A DNA stretch of 64,000 bases. Source: Pascua guehoae. Taxonomy: Eukaryota; Basidiomycota; Tremellomycetes; Trichosporonales; Trichosporonaceae. Position numbers and translations under genes: made by a program. The notes under the pieces were generated by a model that saw only the letters and a list, made by a program, of their open reading frames with translations, was not told the origin of the DNA and did not search any database. The stretch spans positions 1,027,588-1,091,587 of the forward strand of contig BCJX01000006.1 in assembly GCA_001600415.1 (NCBI GenBank), read 5' to 3'. Within the stretch, counting starts at the first letter, position 1. Every line of letters starts with the position of its first letter. Of this stretch, positions 45,154 through 56,839 are shown piece by piece.

Positions 45154-46226
45154 AGCGTGGTGCTTAAAGAAGGAAAGGGGTTGTGACGAAGCCGAACGAC
45201 TTGTCAGCGTTGTGGAGGAACAATCCGATGTGGAGTGCGGATGTAGTCGAGGCGGGGACAAGATGACAGCTGCTGTGTAGGGATGTACAGTAGACTGGTT
45301 ATTGGCGACACAGAGGCGTGGGGGTGGGGTGGGGTATGTAGAACCTGGTGATTATCCGCCAGCCAGCAACTACTTGGAGCCATCAACAAACCAAACGACA
45401 CGAAAAGAGAATGCGCAGCAGGCAGAAACAAGGCACAAAGTCTGGGTCATTCACATTCACTCCATGACATCTTCGTCTTTGATGCATCCTCTCTCTCTCT
45501 TTCTCCCTCTCTCCCTCTCTCCCAGTCTCTTCTCTCTCACTTCCAGGCACTTGGACGGTCAGGCTTGGTTCAACTCCACCTCACCCACCTGCCTATCTTG
45601 CTGGCACGGTGACACATCGCCGCCCGAGTTGACAAACTGTTTACGTAAACATACTCACTCTTGGAAATTGGCTCCGATCGGATATCCTAGCCGGTTTTTG
45701 TGTCGGTACGACCACCGTGGGAATTCTTCAACGTCACTCCTAAACAAGTGCGGGGTCCCCAGGTATCTCGTTTGTGTATTACTTTCTGCATGGACCCACA
45801 CCCAGCCATCGCGTTCCTCCTGTTTGCCATCCCTACTCGCTCCGACCACTCGAACCACCCCCGACCCCATTGCAGACATGAGGACAGTATCACAATGCCC
45901 ACAGCCACGGACGTGCACACGCCATGCCATTCAGGAAGGCTCGCACCGTTGCCGCCGGATAATGGTGCTGCGGGCTTGGCAGAAGCCATCTGTCACGCCT
46001 CCCATGCCAGTCACATCTGAAGCGAGGGAGGCGACGCACGATACACATGACTGATCTAAAATACTTAAGGATACGATACATCAACTTTTTTTCTTCTTCG
46101 CACCGACCTTTCTCACACTTTACACTACGCCTGAGCTGACATTCTACGCTTTGACATTCCCAACCACCGTACCATATCACAGGTACCCCTCTCATCGCAG
46201 ACAGTCACCAACATCGACCTGCTGTG
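45154..46226. other. Divergent intergenic region with CT-rich tract
   Basis: Promoters for the transcription factor (minus) and the glucanase (plus). It has a pyrimidine-only CT repeat at 45486-45540. No convincing gene, although a 250-codon open frame spans it. Confidence 0.5.
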
Positions 46227-49200
46227 ATGCGTTTCGACGCCGTGGTCAACCTCGTCCTCGTCGCGGCGTCGATTGCCGTCGCTCAGGCGCGCCTTCTCTC
46301 TGTCAATTCTGTCGATGCGCACGCTCGAGACGGTCCCGAGTTCAAGTGGGGCGTGGACAAGGTCCGCGGAGTTAACCTCGGTGGATGGTGAGTTGGTAAG
46401 AACGTACAGGGCGCTGACAACCAGGCTCGTGCTCGAGGTACGTTCATGGTCGTCGACTTTATTTGCTCGGCTCGTTGTGGTGGCGACGCGTTTGCATCGA
46501 CAAGCCCTCCTTGACAACTATTAATCTGTCTCTGAGCAACAAGCACTGATAGCAGCCCTGGATCACGCCGTCGCTGTTCGAAAATAAGCCCGACTGGGTA
46601 GTAGACGAGTGGTCGTACGCCAAATACATGAACACGACGTCCGAGGGCGCGGACCAGATCCGCCAGCACTGGGCTACGTGGTTTGACTATGAGCAGCTGC
46701 AAGAGTGAGTTTTCCGCTGCGTGAACTGGCAAGAAGGTGGCGTGTGTGCTTGGTGCAAGCAATGCGTGTGATAGAGGGGTGCCAAGCGCCTGGAGAGTGC
46801 GAGAGAATCAGAACGGGACGAGGGTCGCCGGCCGCCGGGGTTGGAATGGATCGCAAGAAGATCCCGCTGCGCGGGCTTCCGAGGAGGACTTGTGTTCTGG
46901 GTTTGCCACTCTGCGGCTCGTCGCAACGTTGCCACACACTGTGTGTGTCTGTTTTTGTGTGCCTTGATGTGTTCCCAGAACCTGAACAATGCCTCTCCCA
47001 CCCGTTTGGCTTTTCATTCCCTGAAGTGCCACTTTGTGTGTGCACTCCGTGATACTACTTGGCAAACACGCTTGGGAGCTGAGCCACTCCGACATTTCTG
47101 TCCGCTCAACAGAATTTAGGATGAGCACAGAAAGAGACCGACGTCCAGCATGAGAAGCGCACGCTGATACAATGCAGAATCGCCTCGGTCGGCCTCAACA
47201 CCGTCCGCATCCCTGTTGGATGTAAGTCGCCACATGTACCTCCACCGTGGCAGTGCCTCCGCTGACACGCACACACACACAGACTGGTCCTTAATCCCGC
47301 TCACGTCCAACGAGCCCTATTTCACCGGAGCATTTGCATACCTCAAGATGGCGGTCACGTGGGCGTCGCAGCTGCGCCTCAATGTCATGCTCGACTTACA
47401 CGGGGCGCCCGGTGGCCAGAATCTGTGGGACAACTGCGGCCGGCGCGGCGTGCGCAACTGGTTTGGAAATAACAATGACAACAATGTCAAGCGCACCCTT
47501 GCGGCGCTCGACGTTTTGCTCGCCGAGTTTAGCCAGGACCAGTACAACGGTGCCGTCAGCTCGATTGCAATCATGAACGAGCCCCTGCCGTTCAACCAGG
47601 ACGATCTCGGCCAGCTGCGCTCGTTTTACGAGCAAGCATACCAGCTCATCCGGCAGAATTCCACCATCACAGTCGTCCTCTCCGAGGCGTACCAGGGTCT
47701 CGATGAGTGGGATGGATTCATGCCGCATGACAAGTATAGCAATGTCGGCCTCGACCTCGTGAGTTTTATCTTGGACCCTGAGGCCTCACAACTCACACAC
47801 AGCACATTTACAACATGTTCAACGAGAAGACGCTCGCGTACTCGCTCAACGACGTCCTCCGTTGGATGTGTGGCTGGGGCGATCGGCTGGCCAAGAGCGA
47901 TCGCAGCTTGTGGACCGTTGTGGGCGAGTTTACCAGTGAGTGTTGTGATGGAGGCGTGGTGTCGCGTGGTTATTGTTTCGAGTCTGAAAGGGTGCGCACT
48001 ATTTTGTGTCCATCGCAATTCGCGGCCTTGTGTCTCCCCGTTTGTTTCGAGCGTTGAAGTATGTGCCCCATTCTCTGCTCTTCACACTTTCTCTGCCTGG
48101 TTGTGTATGTCTGCTTCGGACCTCACTGCTTGGGTTTGTGTGCTTTGTTCCGCCTTGTGTCTGTCTGCTTGTTTTGAGCCTTGGAGTGTGTACCCCATTC
48201 TGTTTCCATCACAATTCTCTCCCTTGCTGTGCCTGCCTACTTCCTGCCTCTCTACCTTGTTGGGTCGGTCTGCTTTGTTCTACTTTGCGCCTCAAAACTT
48301 TTGTGTCCTATCAGAATACCGACAGGCTGTTGGTTCGGGCCACAAGTGCGCACACCACACCCTATTCACCACATCGATCCCTTCTGCGACTCTATCCCTC
48401 CCTTTTTTTTCTCCTCCCCGCCTCGTGCCTTTGAGATCTATCCGCGTTCTCGGGTTCTTGTGATGCCTTCCATTCCTCTCCATCCGCAACCTTTTGTCCA
48501 CCTTGAACCTGCGTTTACCATGCGCTTGTCCCTTTCGTCTCATTCCTCCCGACTTTCTCGTACCATAACCCGCCTGTCCCCCAGAACCAACTAACATCAG
48601 CCGCCAACACAGACTGCGCCTACTGGCTCAACGGCCGCGGCGCCGGCACGCGGTACGAAAACACACTCGAGCACGCCGAGCCGCTCAAGTTTCCCGGCGA
48701 CTGCGAGACGCGTTCGGGCGACCCGTCGGCATGGACCGCAGACTACATGGACTGGCTGCAGACGAATTTCGAGACCCAGACTTGGGTGTATGAGCAGGCG
48801 GTGAGTTTGAAGTGCCGACGAGCTTGGGAAGGGTCGTGGCTTCGGGGCTTGGGGAATACGCTGTTCGTGGAGATGGGGGTGGCTGCGGGTGTGTCCTGGG
48901 GTCACCTAGTGATTGGGAGCTGTTTCATTGCCCAGCTCATGTACACGCCCATGGACCATCTGGGGAGAATGGCCGGCCCATTTGAGCCCTTACACTCCCC
49001 CGCTTCCCACACCTATTTACTTCCCAACTCGTCCCCCAGGTTATTCCCACCCTGTTCCATTAAATATCTCCCCTCCCTCCCCAAGGGGCCGCCCGGGACC
49101 CGCTAACACCCAGTCCGGCTGGATCTACTGGACATGGCGCACCGAATCCGCCGCCGACTGGTCCCTCCAATGGGGGCTAACGTACGGCTGGATCCCAAAC

Positions 49201-49383
49201 CCCGTCACAAAACGCCGCGGGCGCGCCTGCAACTTTTCCAGCTTCCTCGTGACCACCGACGGGGCGAGCGGTGGGCCCGGCGCGAGCACGCACAGCGCGA
49301 GTGAGGGTGTGTGTCGTGGGCCGGGCCCGAAGAGTGTGCTTGTGTTCGCTGCGGTTGTCGTGGTCGTAGTCGTGGGGTGGTGA
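46227..49383 (+). CDS. GH5 glucan exo-1,3-beta-glucosidase, probably wall-anchored
   Basis: Trims beta-1,3-glucan in the cell wall. Eight exons: 46227-46387, 46425-46437, 46556-46704, 47178-47221, 47283-47758, 47803-47935, 48613-48800 and 49114-49383; 477 residues. Exon 2 is a 13-nt microexon inside the conserved GGWLVLEPWITPSLF motif. The signal peptide is about residues 1-21. GH5 features: RIPVG, LDLHGAPGGQN, acid/base Glu in MNEP, LSEAYQG, HIYNMF, nucleophile Glu in VVGEFT, and the closing GWIYWTWRTE. The C-terminus has a small-residue region and a final hydrophobic tail (SVLVFAAVVVVVVVGW), as expected for a GPI anchor signal. Intron 7 is unusually long (677 nt) and repetitive. Confidence 0.95.
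48005..48260 (+). repeat. Imperfect direct repeat of about 120 bp in glucanase intron 7
   Basis: Two diverged copies, each with GCCTTGTGTCT followed by TGTTT(C/T)GAGC and then CCCCATTCT, separated by about 120 bp. Pyrimidine-rich on the plus strand. This explains the unusual intron length. Confidence 0.7.
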
Positions 49384-49923
49384 GAATGAAGTGATGAAAA
49401 AGGGCGCATGGACGCTTCGACCGGTGGTGTACATAGACACAATATTAGGCGGGGCGGGGTGGGCGAGGATGGGTGCGTTGACTAGACTTTGATTTCATGA
49501 ACCACATACAGTGCGGTACATCAGCCACCTGTATCTTAGCCTGTGGCGCGGCGCAAGTTGGCTCGCGTTGGCTCGCGTTGGCCGTGGTGAAGTGACAGTG
49601 AGCACGGAGGGAGCACGGAGTGTGGTGCGTGGCAACTGATACTGATGTACTGGACCAAGTGGATGTCGTCTTACGCGTCCAGCGGCGTGGCCGTATCAAT
49701 GGTCCAAGCCGTCGGGAGAGAGAAGATTACAAGGCGCCAAGTGATAAACCCCTTGGACACTGACACTGGCGCTCAGACTGACTCCCCCATAAGCGCGTAT
49801 CGCAGCGGGGACTCGATCCAACCAACCCCCACCGACATCCACGCTACACGACCCAACCACGCCTGAACTGACGCCCAGCTCCACGCTACAAAGAATGACA
49901 TATAGCTCTACAAAACCCAAGCA
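49384..49923. other. Convergent intergenic region
   Basis: 3' flanks of the glucanase and the J-domain gene. A short direct repeat GGCTCGCGTT (twice, near 49559) is present. No gene seen. Confidence 0.5.
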
Positions 49924-51571
49924 CTAGGCGGCGGCCGGCCCATGGCTATCCGACGGTGGAGGCGGGGGCGGTGGTGACGGACTCTGCGGCGCGGCAATGA
50001 GCTTTACGCCCCCGTCGTCTCCCTGGCCCAGATGTGCATTGTGCGGGCTGGCGTCTCCGCGCTCCATGCGCTCAATCTCGCCGAGGACCTGGTTTTCACG
50101 CACGCGGCGGTGGATGGCCTCACGGCGTTCGCGGCCGAAGAGGGCGGCTTCGCGGCGGGCTTCCGCGAGGGCTTGGGATGCGCTGGGGTTAGCGTGGGGG
50201 AGGGGCGTAGGACTAGAACAGGGCGAGGGAGAGGTGGGGTGGTATTTGCAGTTGAGAGGAATGGGTCCCCCTCCAGGGGTGAATAGGCATGGGAAGGAAA
50301 TCGTGATCAAGAGCGACGGAGGCAAGCGTAGAATGGAAGAGATTTACCAGCTCCCAAATATTGCCAGGATGGAGTCAGGCAGACAGCCAACCAATCTTGG
50401 CACATTTTGTGGCGCAACAAAAACAACAACAAACGGCCAAAACAAAAACAACCCAAGACTCACCCAATATGCCTGTCCAGCAACTGTTCGCTGGTACTCT
50501 CGGCGACGCCCGCGGCCCTCGTGACCTGCATAAACAACGCAATACCCGCAACGGCGGCGATGAGGATGACAAAGCGGTTGTTGGACATGTACAGTTCCTC
50601 GCCCTTGCCAGGTGCCGGTTCTTCGGCGTACGGCCAACCCCCTCCTGGCCCTCCGTACCCTGGCGGCGGGCGTCCATTCCCACCTCCATGGTATCGATGG
50701 TACGTCCACGCGCCGCGTCCCGCCTCGCTATCCCGGAACCCCCGGGGACGCCATTCTGATGCGCCTGCGGCCTTGGCGTGCCGGATAAAGTCGCGCATCG
50801 CCGCGTCGGCCGTCGACTCGGCGCCGAAGATCTGTCCCGTCGCGCTCCACCCGTACCCCGTCTGCAGGTACGAGGAGCGGCCGGCGGCGGACGAGAGGAG
50901 CTTGTAGGCGCGCGAGAGGGTCGCAAAGTGTTCGGCAGAGGCCGAGGGGTGCGTGCTGTCCGGGTGCAGGATGAGGGCGAGCTTGTAGTCTGGGTTTGTC
51001 AGCGGTGGAGTGGGGTGTGGGGTGGTGTGGTGAGTGGTGACGGTAGGCCATGGGGGTGGTGTCCGTGATCTTCATGGTAGTCGAACGGCGGATTACGGAG
51101 GTAACACCCTCCCTCGCAGTCCGCCATCCATCGGACAGAGGTTCGGAACGCGACCCGACCTGATCGTCGATTCGGAACAGACCCATCGTCGCCTCCTCGA
51201 CCCATTCCGAATCAAAGCCCAGACTCACACGCCGCCTTGATCTCCTTGGCCCCCGCCCCGCGCGTCAGTCCGAGCACCTCGTACGGGTCCGGCGGCCCCC
51301 CGCGCGCCCCGCGCGTTGGGAAGCGATACTCGGGGTGGCGGCGCGACGGCCCAGCGGACGCGTTGGCGGCCTTGGCAGTCGCGTCCGTCTTGGCTGACGG
51401 CCCATTCCCGGCGCCGGGTTTTGCGTTTGCGTTTGCGTTCCTCGCCGCAGCGGCGGCGGCGAAGGCGGCGCGCTCTGCGGCTCGGCGGTCGTGCGTGTCG
51501 GACGCCGCTGCGTGTGCGTTGCACCGGCACAGCACGGCGCGTATGGGAAGATGTGGCCGTCGAGGTAAGAG
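49924..51571 (-). CDS. J-domain (DnaJ-like) membrane protein, probably mitochondrial
   Basis: Three exons on the minus strand: 51571-51229, 50989-50464 and 50182-49924, giving about 375 residues. The N-terminus (MLLPRRPHLPIRAVLCRC) is Arg-rich and fits a mitochondrial presequence. The J domain spans residues about 99-170: PYEVLGLTRGAGAKEIKAAY, then YKLALILHPDS with the essential HPD, and AEHFATLSRAYKLLS. It stimulates Hsp70 ATPase. A transmembrane segment (RFVILIAAVAGIALFMQV) lies near residue 270, and the C-terminal tail is basic, helical and proline-rich. The nearest animal analogue by layout is DNAJC30-like, but this is inference. The ATG at 51601 is an alternative start. Confidence 0.85.
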
Positions 51572-52006
51572 CATGGTGTCGTTGTGAAATGCAAGATGCA
51601 AGGGGTGGCGGGGATAGATAGAGGTGGATGTGGGATCAGGCCCGGTGACGTCCGAGACGGAAAGGGAAAGCTCAAACTGGCGCTTGTAGCCGAGGAGCCG
51701 AGCGGCGGACCAAGATTCGGATGTTCACCACGTGCACCACGTGGATTATGCGGGGTCCCCGCACAACGTCATTGGGACGCGCTCGACGCCGAACTCCGTC
51801 TCGAGAGCCGGCGATGTCACATTTGATGAGCTTCGGCCACCTCGCCGCGGGCCGCGCGTTAGCTTGCCGGACGGCCATCGCTACCGACCGGTTACGAACC
51901 GTTAGCACCATGGCAACTCAAGTACCACATGAGACGCTTGGGTTTTAAACCTTGTACACTGACTTCACACCTGACCAACTCATTCACACTCCCTCACCCC
52001 CTCACC
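51572..52006. other. Divergent promoter region
   Basis: Between the J-domain gene (minus) and the hydrolase gene (plus). Contains CACGTGCACCACGTGG (two E-box-like CACGTG sites about 51728-51744). Confidence 0.5.
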
Positions 52007-53422
52007 ATGACCTCGCCGCCGCCGCTATCACTGCGCGCCTCGCCCGACCCGAACGCGCCCAACGGCGCGTCGCGGCTGTACGCCAAGTTCCGGAACATCC
52101 TCGCCCTCCTCCTCGTCCTCCCCACGCTCCCCCTGACGGCCCTCAACATCTTCCACCCGCAGGCGCTCGTCGAGCGCGTCGCTATGACCCTCCTCCGTCG
52201 GCTGAGCTATTTGGCAGCCATCCTGCCCCCGGCCGAGACGGAAGAGGAGCGGTGGGCGGTACCCAAGCCGACCATTTCGCATGGCGACGTGTGGAACGAC
52301 GTCGTGCTCGATGTCGTCGACGTTCCCCCCGCACCGCACGAGTGGTGTACGCACCTTGCCCAGGGGCCGGCCGAGATCCACGCCATCCCCATGCCCGGGT
52401 TCATCGTCAGCCCCAAGGGCGGTCCGAGGGGCACGGACAAGGCGAGGGACGGCGAGAAGATTATTCTCTACTTTCACGGAGGGTGAGTGCAACTTGTATC
52501 GCATGTGGATCTGCCACCTCGCTCGCGCGTCGGCTCACGCACAGCGCGTACATTCGCGGACACCCATTGTGGATGCCCGTACCAACCAAGATTGCGCGAG
52601 ACGCCCGTGTCCGCGTCCTGTGTGAGTCGTTGATCCGATGTGACCGCCATGCCCTCAGATGGCCAGCCGGCGCGCGTGTCGATGCCCCACCATCATAGTC
52701 CTACTTCTCCTCTACGACACTGCCCTCGCCCCTGACACTCAGCCGGACAGTACCGCAAGACTCTAACCGCCTCCACCGCCTACCCCGCACCGCTCCTCGA
52801 CGCCCTCTCGGCGTGGGTGTACGTGACGCACACCCTCGGCTTCCCGCCCACCTCTGTGCTCGTCATGGGCGACAGCGCCGGCGCGCACCTCTCGCTCGCG
52901 CTCGTCCAGCAGCTGGCGCAGCTGGGCCAGCCCGCCCCCGGCGGCCTCGCACTCATGTCCCCCTGGGCGGACATGACATTCTCGTTTCCGTCGTGGCAGC
53001 GCAACGCCGACCTCGACCACCTCGCTCCGCCAAGGGCCACACTGGCCGTCAGCTCGCTCACGCGCTACTATGCACCGGGGAGCGCGGCGCACCCCCTCTT
53101 CTCGCCCGCACTCGCGCCTAAGGGGCACTGGGAGTCGCTCGTTGCCACGCCCACGTTTGTCAGTGTCGGCACGCGCGAGGTGCTCGAGGACGAGATTCGC
53201 GCCCTCGTCGACGGCATGCGCGCCGATGGCGTCGACGTCACACTGTACGAGGTAGGTCTCGGAGGCGCGTTCGATAGGTTGCTGGTTGCCAGAATTCTGA
53301 CGGTACAGGAACACAATGGTATTCATGACGGCCCGCTGTCGCCAATGGCGCCCAAGGAGACGTACGAGCGGTTCAGGGACGGTGTGGTCGATGTCCTCAA
53401 GGATATGGCTCAGAAGTCTTGA
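52007..53422 (+). CDS. Alpha/beta hydrolase of the hormone-sensitive-lipase type
   Basis: Four exons: 52007-52482, 52545-52621, 52743-53251 and 53309-53422; 391 residues. A GTAGGT...TACAG intron of 57 nt near the end is in frame and easily missed; splicing it restores LYEEHNGIHDGPLSP with the catalytic histidine. The HGG oxyanion motif sits at the exon 1/2 junction (YFHGGAYIRGHPLW), the nucleophile in GDSAGAHLSLAL, and the acid probably in LEDEIRALVDGM. Residues about 28-48 form a hydrophobic segment (ILALLLVLPTLPLTALNIF), so the enzyme is likely membrane-attached. It hydrolyses esters; substrate unknown. Confidence 0.88.
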
Positions 53423-54074
53423 ACACCTTGACCATCTCACTTACACACTCGGTGGAATCTTGACCTTGTACAATATACGCTTGATAGTTACCTCCGGTGC
53501 GCTGGCGCACAATGTGAAGAAATGCGATGCTATTGTGCCTAATAAGTACGATGCATACGTGAACGGAGGCAGGCGTGCAGCCATACAGCCTAGCCAGAAT
53601 GAAATGATGCCGGGGAGCTACCTCCGCAGCATCCAGCAACAAGAGGGTCATCAAAGCCAAGCAACAAAATCAACGCCCAGAGACAATGCCACACAGACCA
53701 TCATATCGCAGCCGTGGGCGGCATCTGGGGCCACGCCCATGGCCGAACCGGGTGCTTTCCTCGTGCGTCGTTGCAGAATCCAACACTCGGCCTAGTACGG
53801 TCGCAATGTAGGACAGCTAAAGCCCTGCAGTGTCGCTACCGGGGCGCCACCCGTCCAAGGCCCCCTTCTGAGTCGTTTGTAGCACAAACTGTCATGACGC
53901 ACCTCCACCCACAAACAAACACGCCCGGCACGACTATCGATGTCACCTTGGGTTGCCAATACGACTGCACTCTTTTACATTGCTCCTGTCCGACTCTTCT
54001 AGCTACATTAATATCTGGTCTTTAAACTTCAACGTTGTCGGTTGGCCCACAGGCCCGCCACGGGGGGATGCCGC
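53423..54074. other. Convergent intergenic region
   Basis: 3' flanks of the hydrolase and of lysozyme copy 2. No supported feature. Confidence 0.5.
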
Positions 54075-54878
54075 TTACGTGCACTTGGGGAAGGACTGCT
54101 TGGACGACGCCTTCTTGGCGAGGGCAATCTCGGCCTTGCGGCGGCGGACGAGGCCGGGGAGGGTCTGGCCACCAGCCTTGACATACTTGGGGAACTCTGC
54201 GGCGATGACGGTGCTGGGGTTTTCGCCGGCGTTGAGGCGCTTGTGGAGGTTTGTGCCCTTAAAGTTGCCGCAGCCGACGTTGAAGACGAGCGACGTGAGT
54301 GCTGCCCACTGGTTGTCGTTGATCTTTGCCTTTGAGCCGAGGTTTTGGCCGAGACAGACGGTATAGTTTGGAATGTCGTCGTTGAGGAGCTTTGTCGCCG
54401 AGTCCTTTGTGAGGGGGAACTTGTACTTGACCTCGCCGCAGCCCTTGGTCTTGCACAGGTGCCCGTAGCCGACGGTGGGGAGGCCGATCGGGTCGGGCGC
54501 CGGCTTGGGGACAAAGCCTTCGAATTCCTTGATCAAGGCCTGGCCCGCCGCGTTGATGCCCTTGCAGTACGACTTGGACCCCGTCGTGCCGCCAGAACAC
54601 TTGCCGACAACGTAGCCGTTGGTGCCCGTCTTGACATAGTAGTCGGTCACGTAGCAGCCGTCCGACGTCTTGTCCCACAGGTTGTTGCCCTGGATGCTCG
54701 TGCCGGTCGTCTGGCACGTGAGCGTCACCTGGTGACCCTTGTTGTACGACTTGACGACCTTGTCGTTGGTCGTTGGGCCAGAGCGGCAGCGCACACCGTC
54801 CGCCTTGATCGGGTACGTCTTGGCGCTCACGAGGGGCGAGAGGAGGGCGAATGCGCTGGCGAGGACGGCGACCTTCAT
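54075..54878 (-). CDS. Secreted SH3b plus GH24 phage-type lysozyme (copy 2)
   Basis: Intronless frame of 267 residues, the paralogue of the gene at 22544 but on the opposite strand. Signal peptide residues 1-19 (MKVAVLASAFALLSPLVSA), SH3b domain about 25-95 (CRSGPTTNDKVVKSY, LWDKTSDGCYVTDYYV), and GH24 domain about 105-267. The catalytic triad is E120 (FEGF), D129 and T135 (PTVGYGHLC) with canonical spacing. It is more basic than copy 1 (many Lys in the lysozyme domain), which suits binding to negatively charged bacterial walls. Cysteine positions are shared between the copies, consistent with duplication after acquisition. Confidence 0.93.
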   Translation of the reverse strand: MKVAVLASAFALLSPLVSAKTYPIKADGVRCRSGPTTNDKVVKSYNKGHQVTLTCQTTGTSIQGNNLWDKTSDGCYVTDYYVKTGTNGYVVGKCSGGTTGSKSYCKGINAAGQALIKEFEGFVPKPAPDPIGLPTVGYGHLCKTKGCGEVKYKFPLTKDSATKLLNDDIPNYTVCLGQNLGSKAKINDNQWAALTSLVFNVGCGNFKGTNLHKRLNAGENPSTVIAAEFPKYVKAGGQTLPGLVRRRKAEIALAKKASSKQSFPKCT

Positions 54879-56839
54879 GGTGATGGTGTGCTGCCTGGTC
54901 AGCCAAACCTCGAGGCAAGTGGAGAGGAAGGGAGGGGACGTACGTGGAAGAGTGAATGAAGGTTGAATGAGAGTGTGTAGGAGGTGGGTGTGTGAGGTTA
55001 TGTGTCGACAGGAATTGAATGTTCAAGTCTCCTTTCAACGGGCCGTCTTTTATATCATTCTGGTACATTCCCCATGCCTCGCGTTGAGGGTTGACCTCGG
55101 GTCCAATGCTAGTATGCTGAGGAGACGACATAGTCAGAGGGAAGATGATCCACTAGCGCCAGGTCAACCTTTGCACCCAAGCCTACGCGCTTCAGACCCC
55201 TACCCCAGGTCGCGCCATGGAACCGGGCCGTATCCATGGACGCGCGGTCCGCAACCCTAATGTTAGCGTCGGTACCCCTCAATCCCTCTCGGGTCATCAG
55301 ATGATGCCCGCCAGACGCTAAAACAACTCAACAACGATGGAATGAATAACATGCAGGGAGCGTTTCGGGATACACCTTTCGGAAGTCACTGCCCGCTGGC
55401 CGCATGGTCTGAACCGTCCATACGTCCATCCTGCCGTCGTTGCCGTGTGACGTGTACCCCCCCTGTTTCCACATGTGTTGACATGTTGACAGGATCGTGG
55501 TGAGTTGGTCAGGTTGTGAATACTGTGGCCCCACTGCGGATGTGCATCAGTCCAATCCTCGATGGTTTGATCCGCAGGTTGTCGTCTTTGACGTAATGAC
55601 CGATCCACCAAGTGCCAAGTGTGCCCGCGCTATCAAGATTGGATTTAGATAGGCACATGGCAACACCCGGCCAACGGTCCTTCGTCCCAGTCACCACATG
55701 TTGTACACGCTGCAGATGGCGTCACTTTAAGCGTAAGCGTCCAGACACGAGGGGTTGGACACGCCCCGACGTTTGGTCCAGAGCGGTGCATAGAGTACAC
55801 AAAAGTACGCAAAGTGCATCCAACCTGATTCACTTCCAGAACTCTACTGTACTGACACCGTGACTGTTTTCCAAATGCTCCCAAATAGAAATGGTCAGCG
55901 TCAAACGGTCACATCTGGCCGCCGCGCTCCAACGGCGGCAACCTACCCCTCTCCGCTCATCGCGACCCGCGAGTTTAAGCTGAACTGGTCTAGTTGATGC
56001 TCCACATGCCGAAGACGTGAGGATGGACAACGTGTGTGCATGTATGCGTATCGTTGGCTGCCGACATGCCGATGTTGGCAGCAAGATGCTCACGGCAAGA
56101 TCGCCGACTGCGCTGACGGGCTTCTGGCTTGCCGCTAGTGTCTACAAATGAGCACCTAGACTTGCCGCTACAGCACTAGACTGCAAGCTAGCTGTAGCTA
56201 ATGCCCGAGGCGCAGCGATTAGTTTGGCCCGTCTGCCTGGTCTGCACGTCCGCATGGTCCGAATACTGATCGATCTCGTGGTGACTGGCACACCAACGTT
56301 CCGACATGCCAAAATGCCAATGGACGGGTCGTGACGTCACGATGGAAGAATGTGAATGGCACAGATGGGACATGGTTTCAAGTTTGGGCACGATTCGACG
56401 CGCTCGTCGCGTCCATCATGCCTGCTGCGTGCCTGGTACGTGGCCTTGCGAGGCCGTCGTGTCAGTCCAGACATCAAAGGGCCTTCTGCATCCAGAGCAG
56501 ACACGAAGAGCCAAAGATCCAATCCATCGACTTCGAGATCGGGCCGCACAGCATCAAGGCTTAATCTGAAACACCAACCATCATGTCCCCATCCGCTCCA
56601 CCAACAAGTGTTCGGGCGCGGCCATGGTGCCCGCTGTGCCCGCTCCCCTGTCGTCTTCTCGTCCAGAGGTCCACATCACCCACGTCCAAGTGGATCAAAG
56701 GGTGATCAAGGCCGCTGTTACTGGCTGGTGCAGTGCACGGCTGTGCTTCCACCAACGGGGTCTTGTTGGCCGTTGGTCGTGTGCAATCCGGGTTTAAGTT
56801 TGCCTCACAACGATCATGGTCAGGTGATAGTCGGGGGCA
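54879..56839. other. Intergenic
   Basis: About 2 kb without a supported gene; the left 200 bp is the lysozyme promoter. No open frame here shows domain or splice evidence. Confidence 0.45.

Noticed and set aside
45302..46054. 250-codon plus-strand frame
   Set aside because: Runs through a CT microsatellite and the promoter region of the glucanase; no domain.
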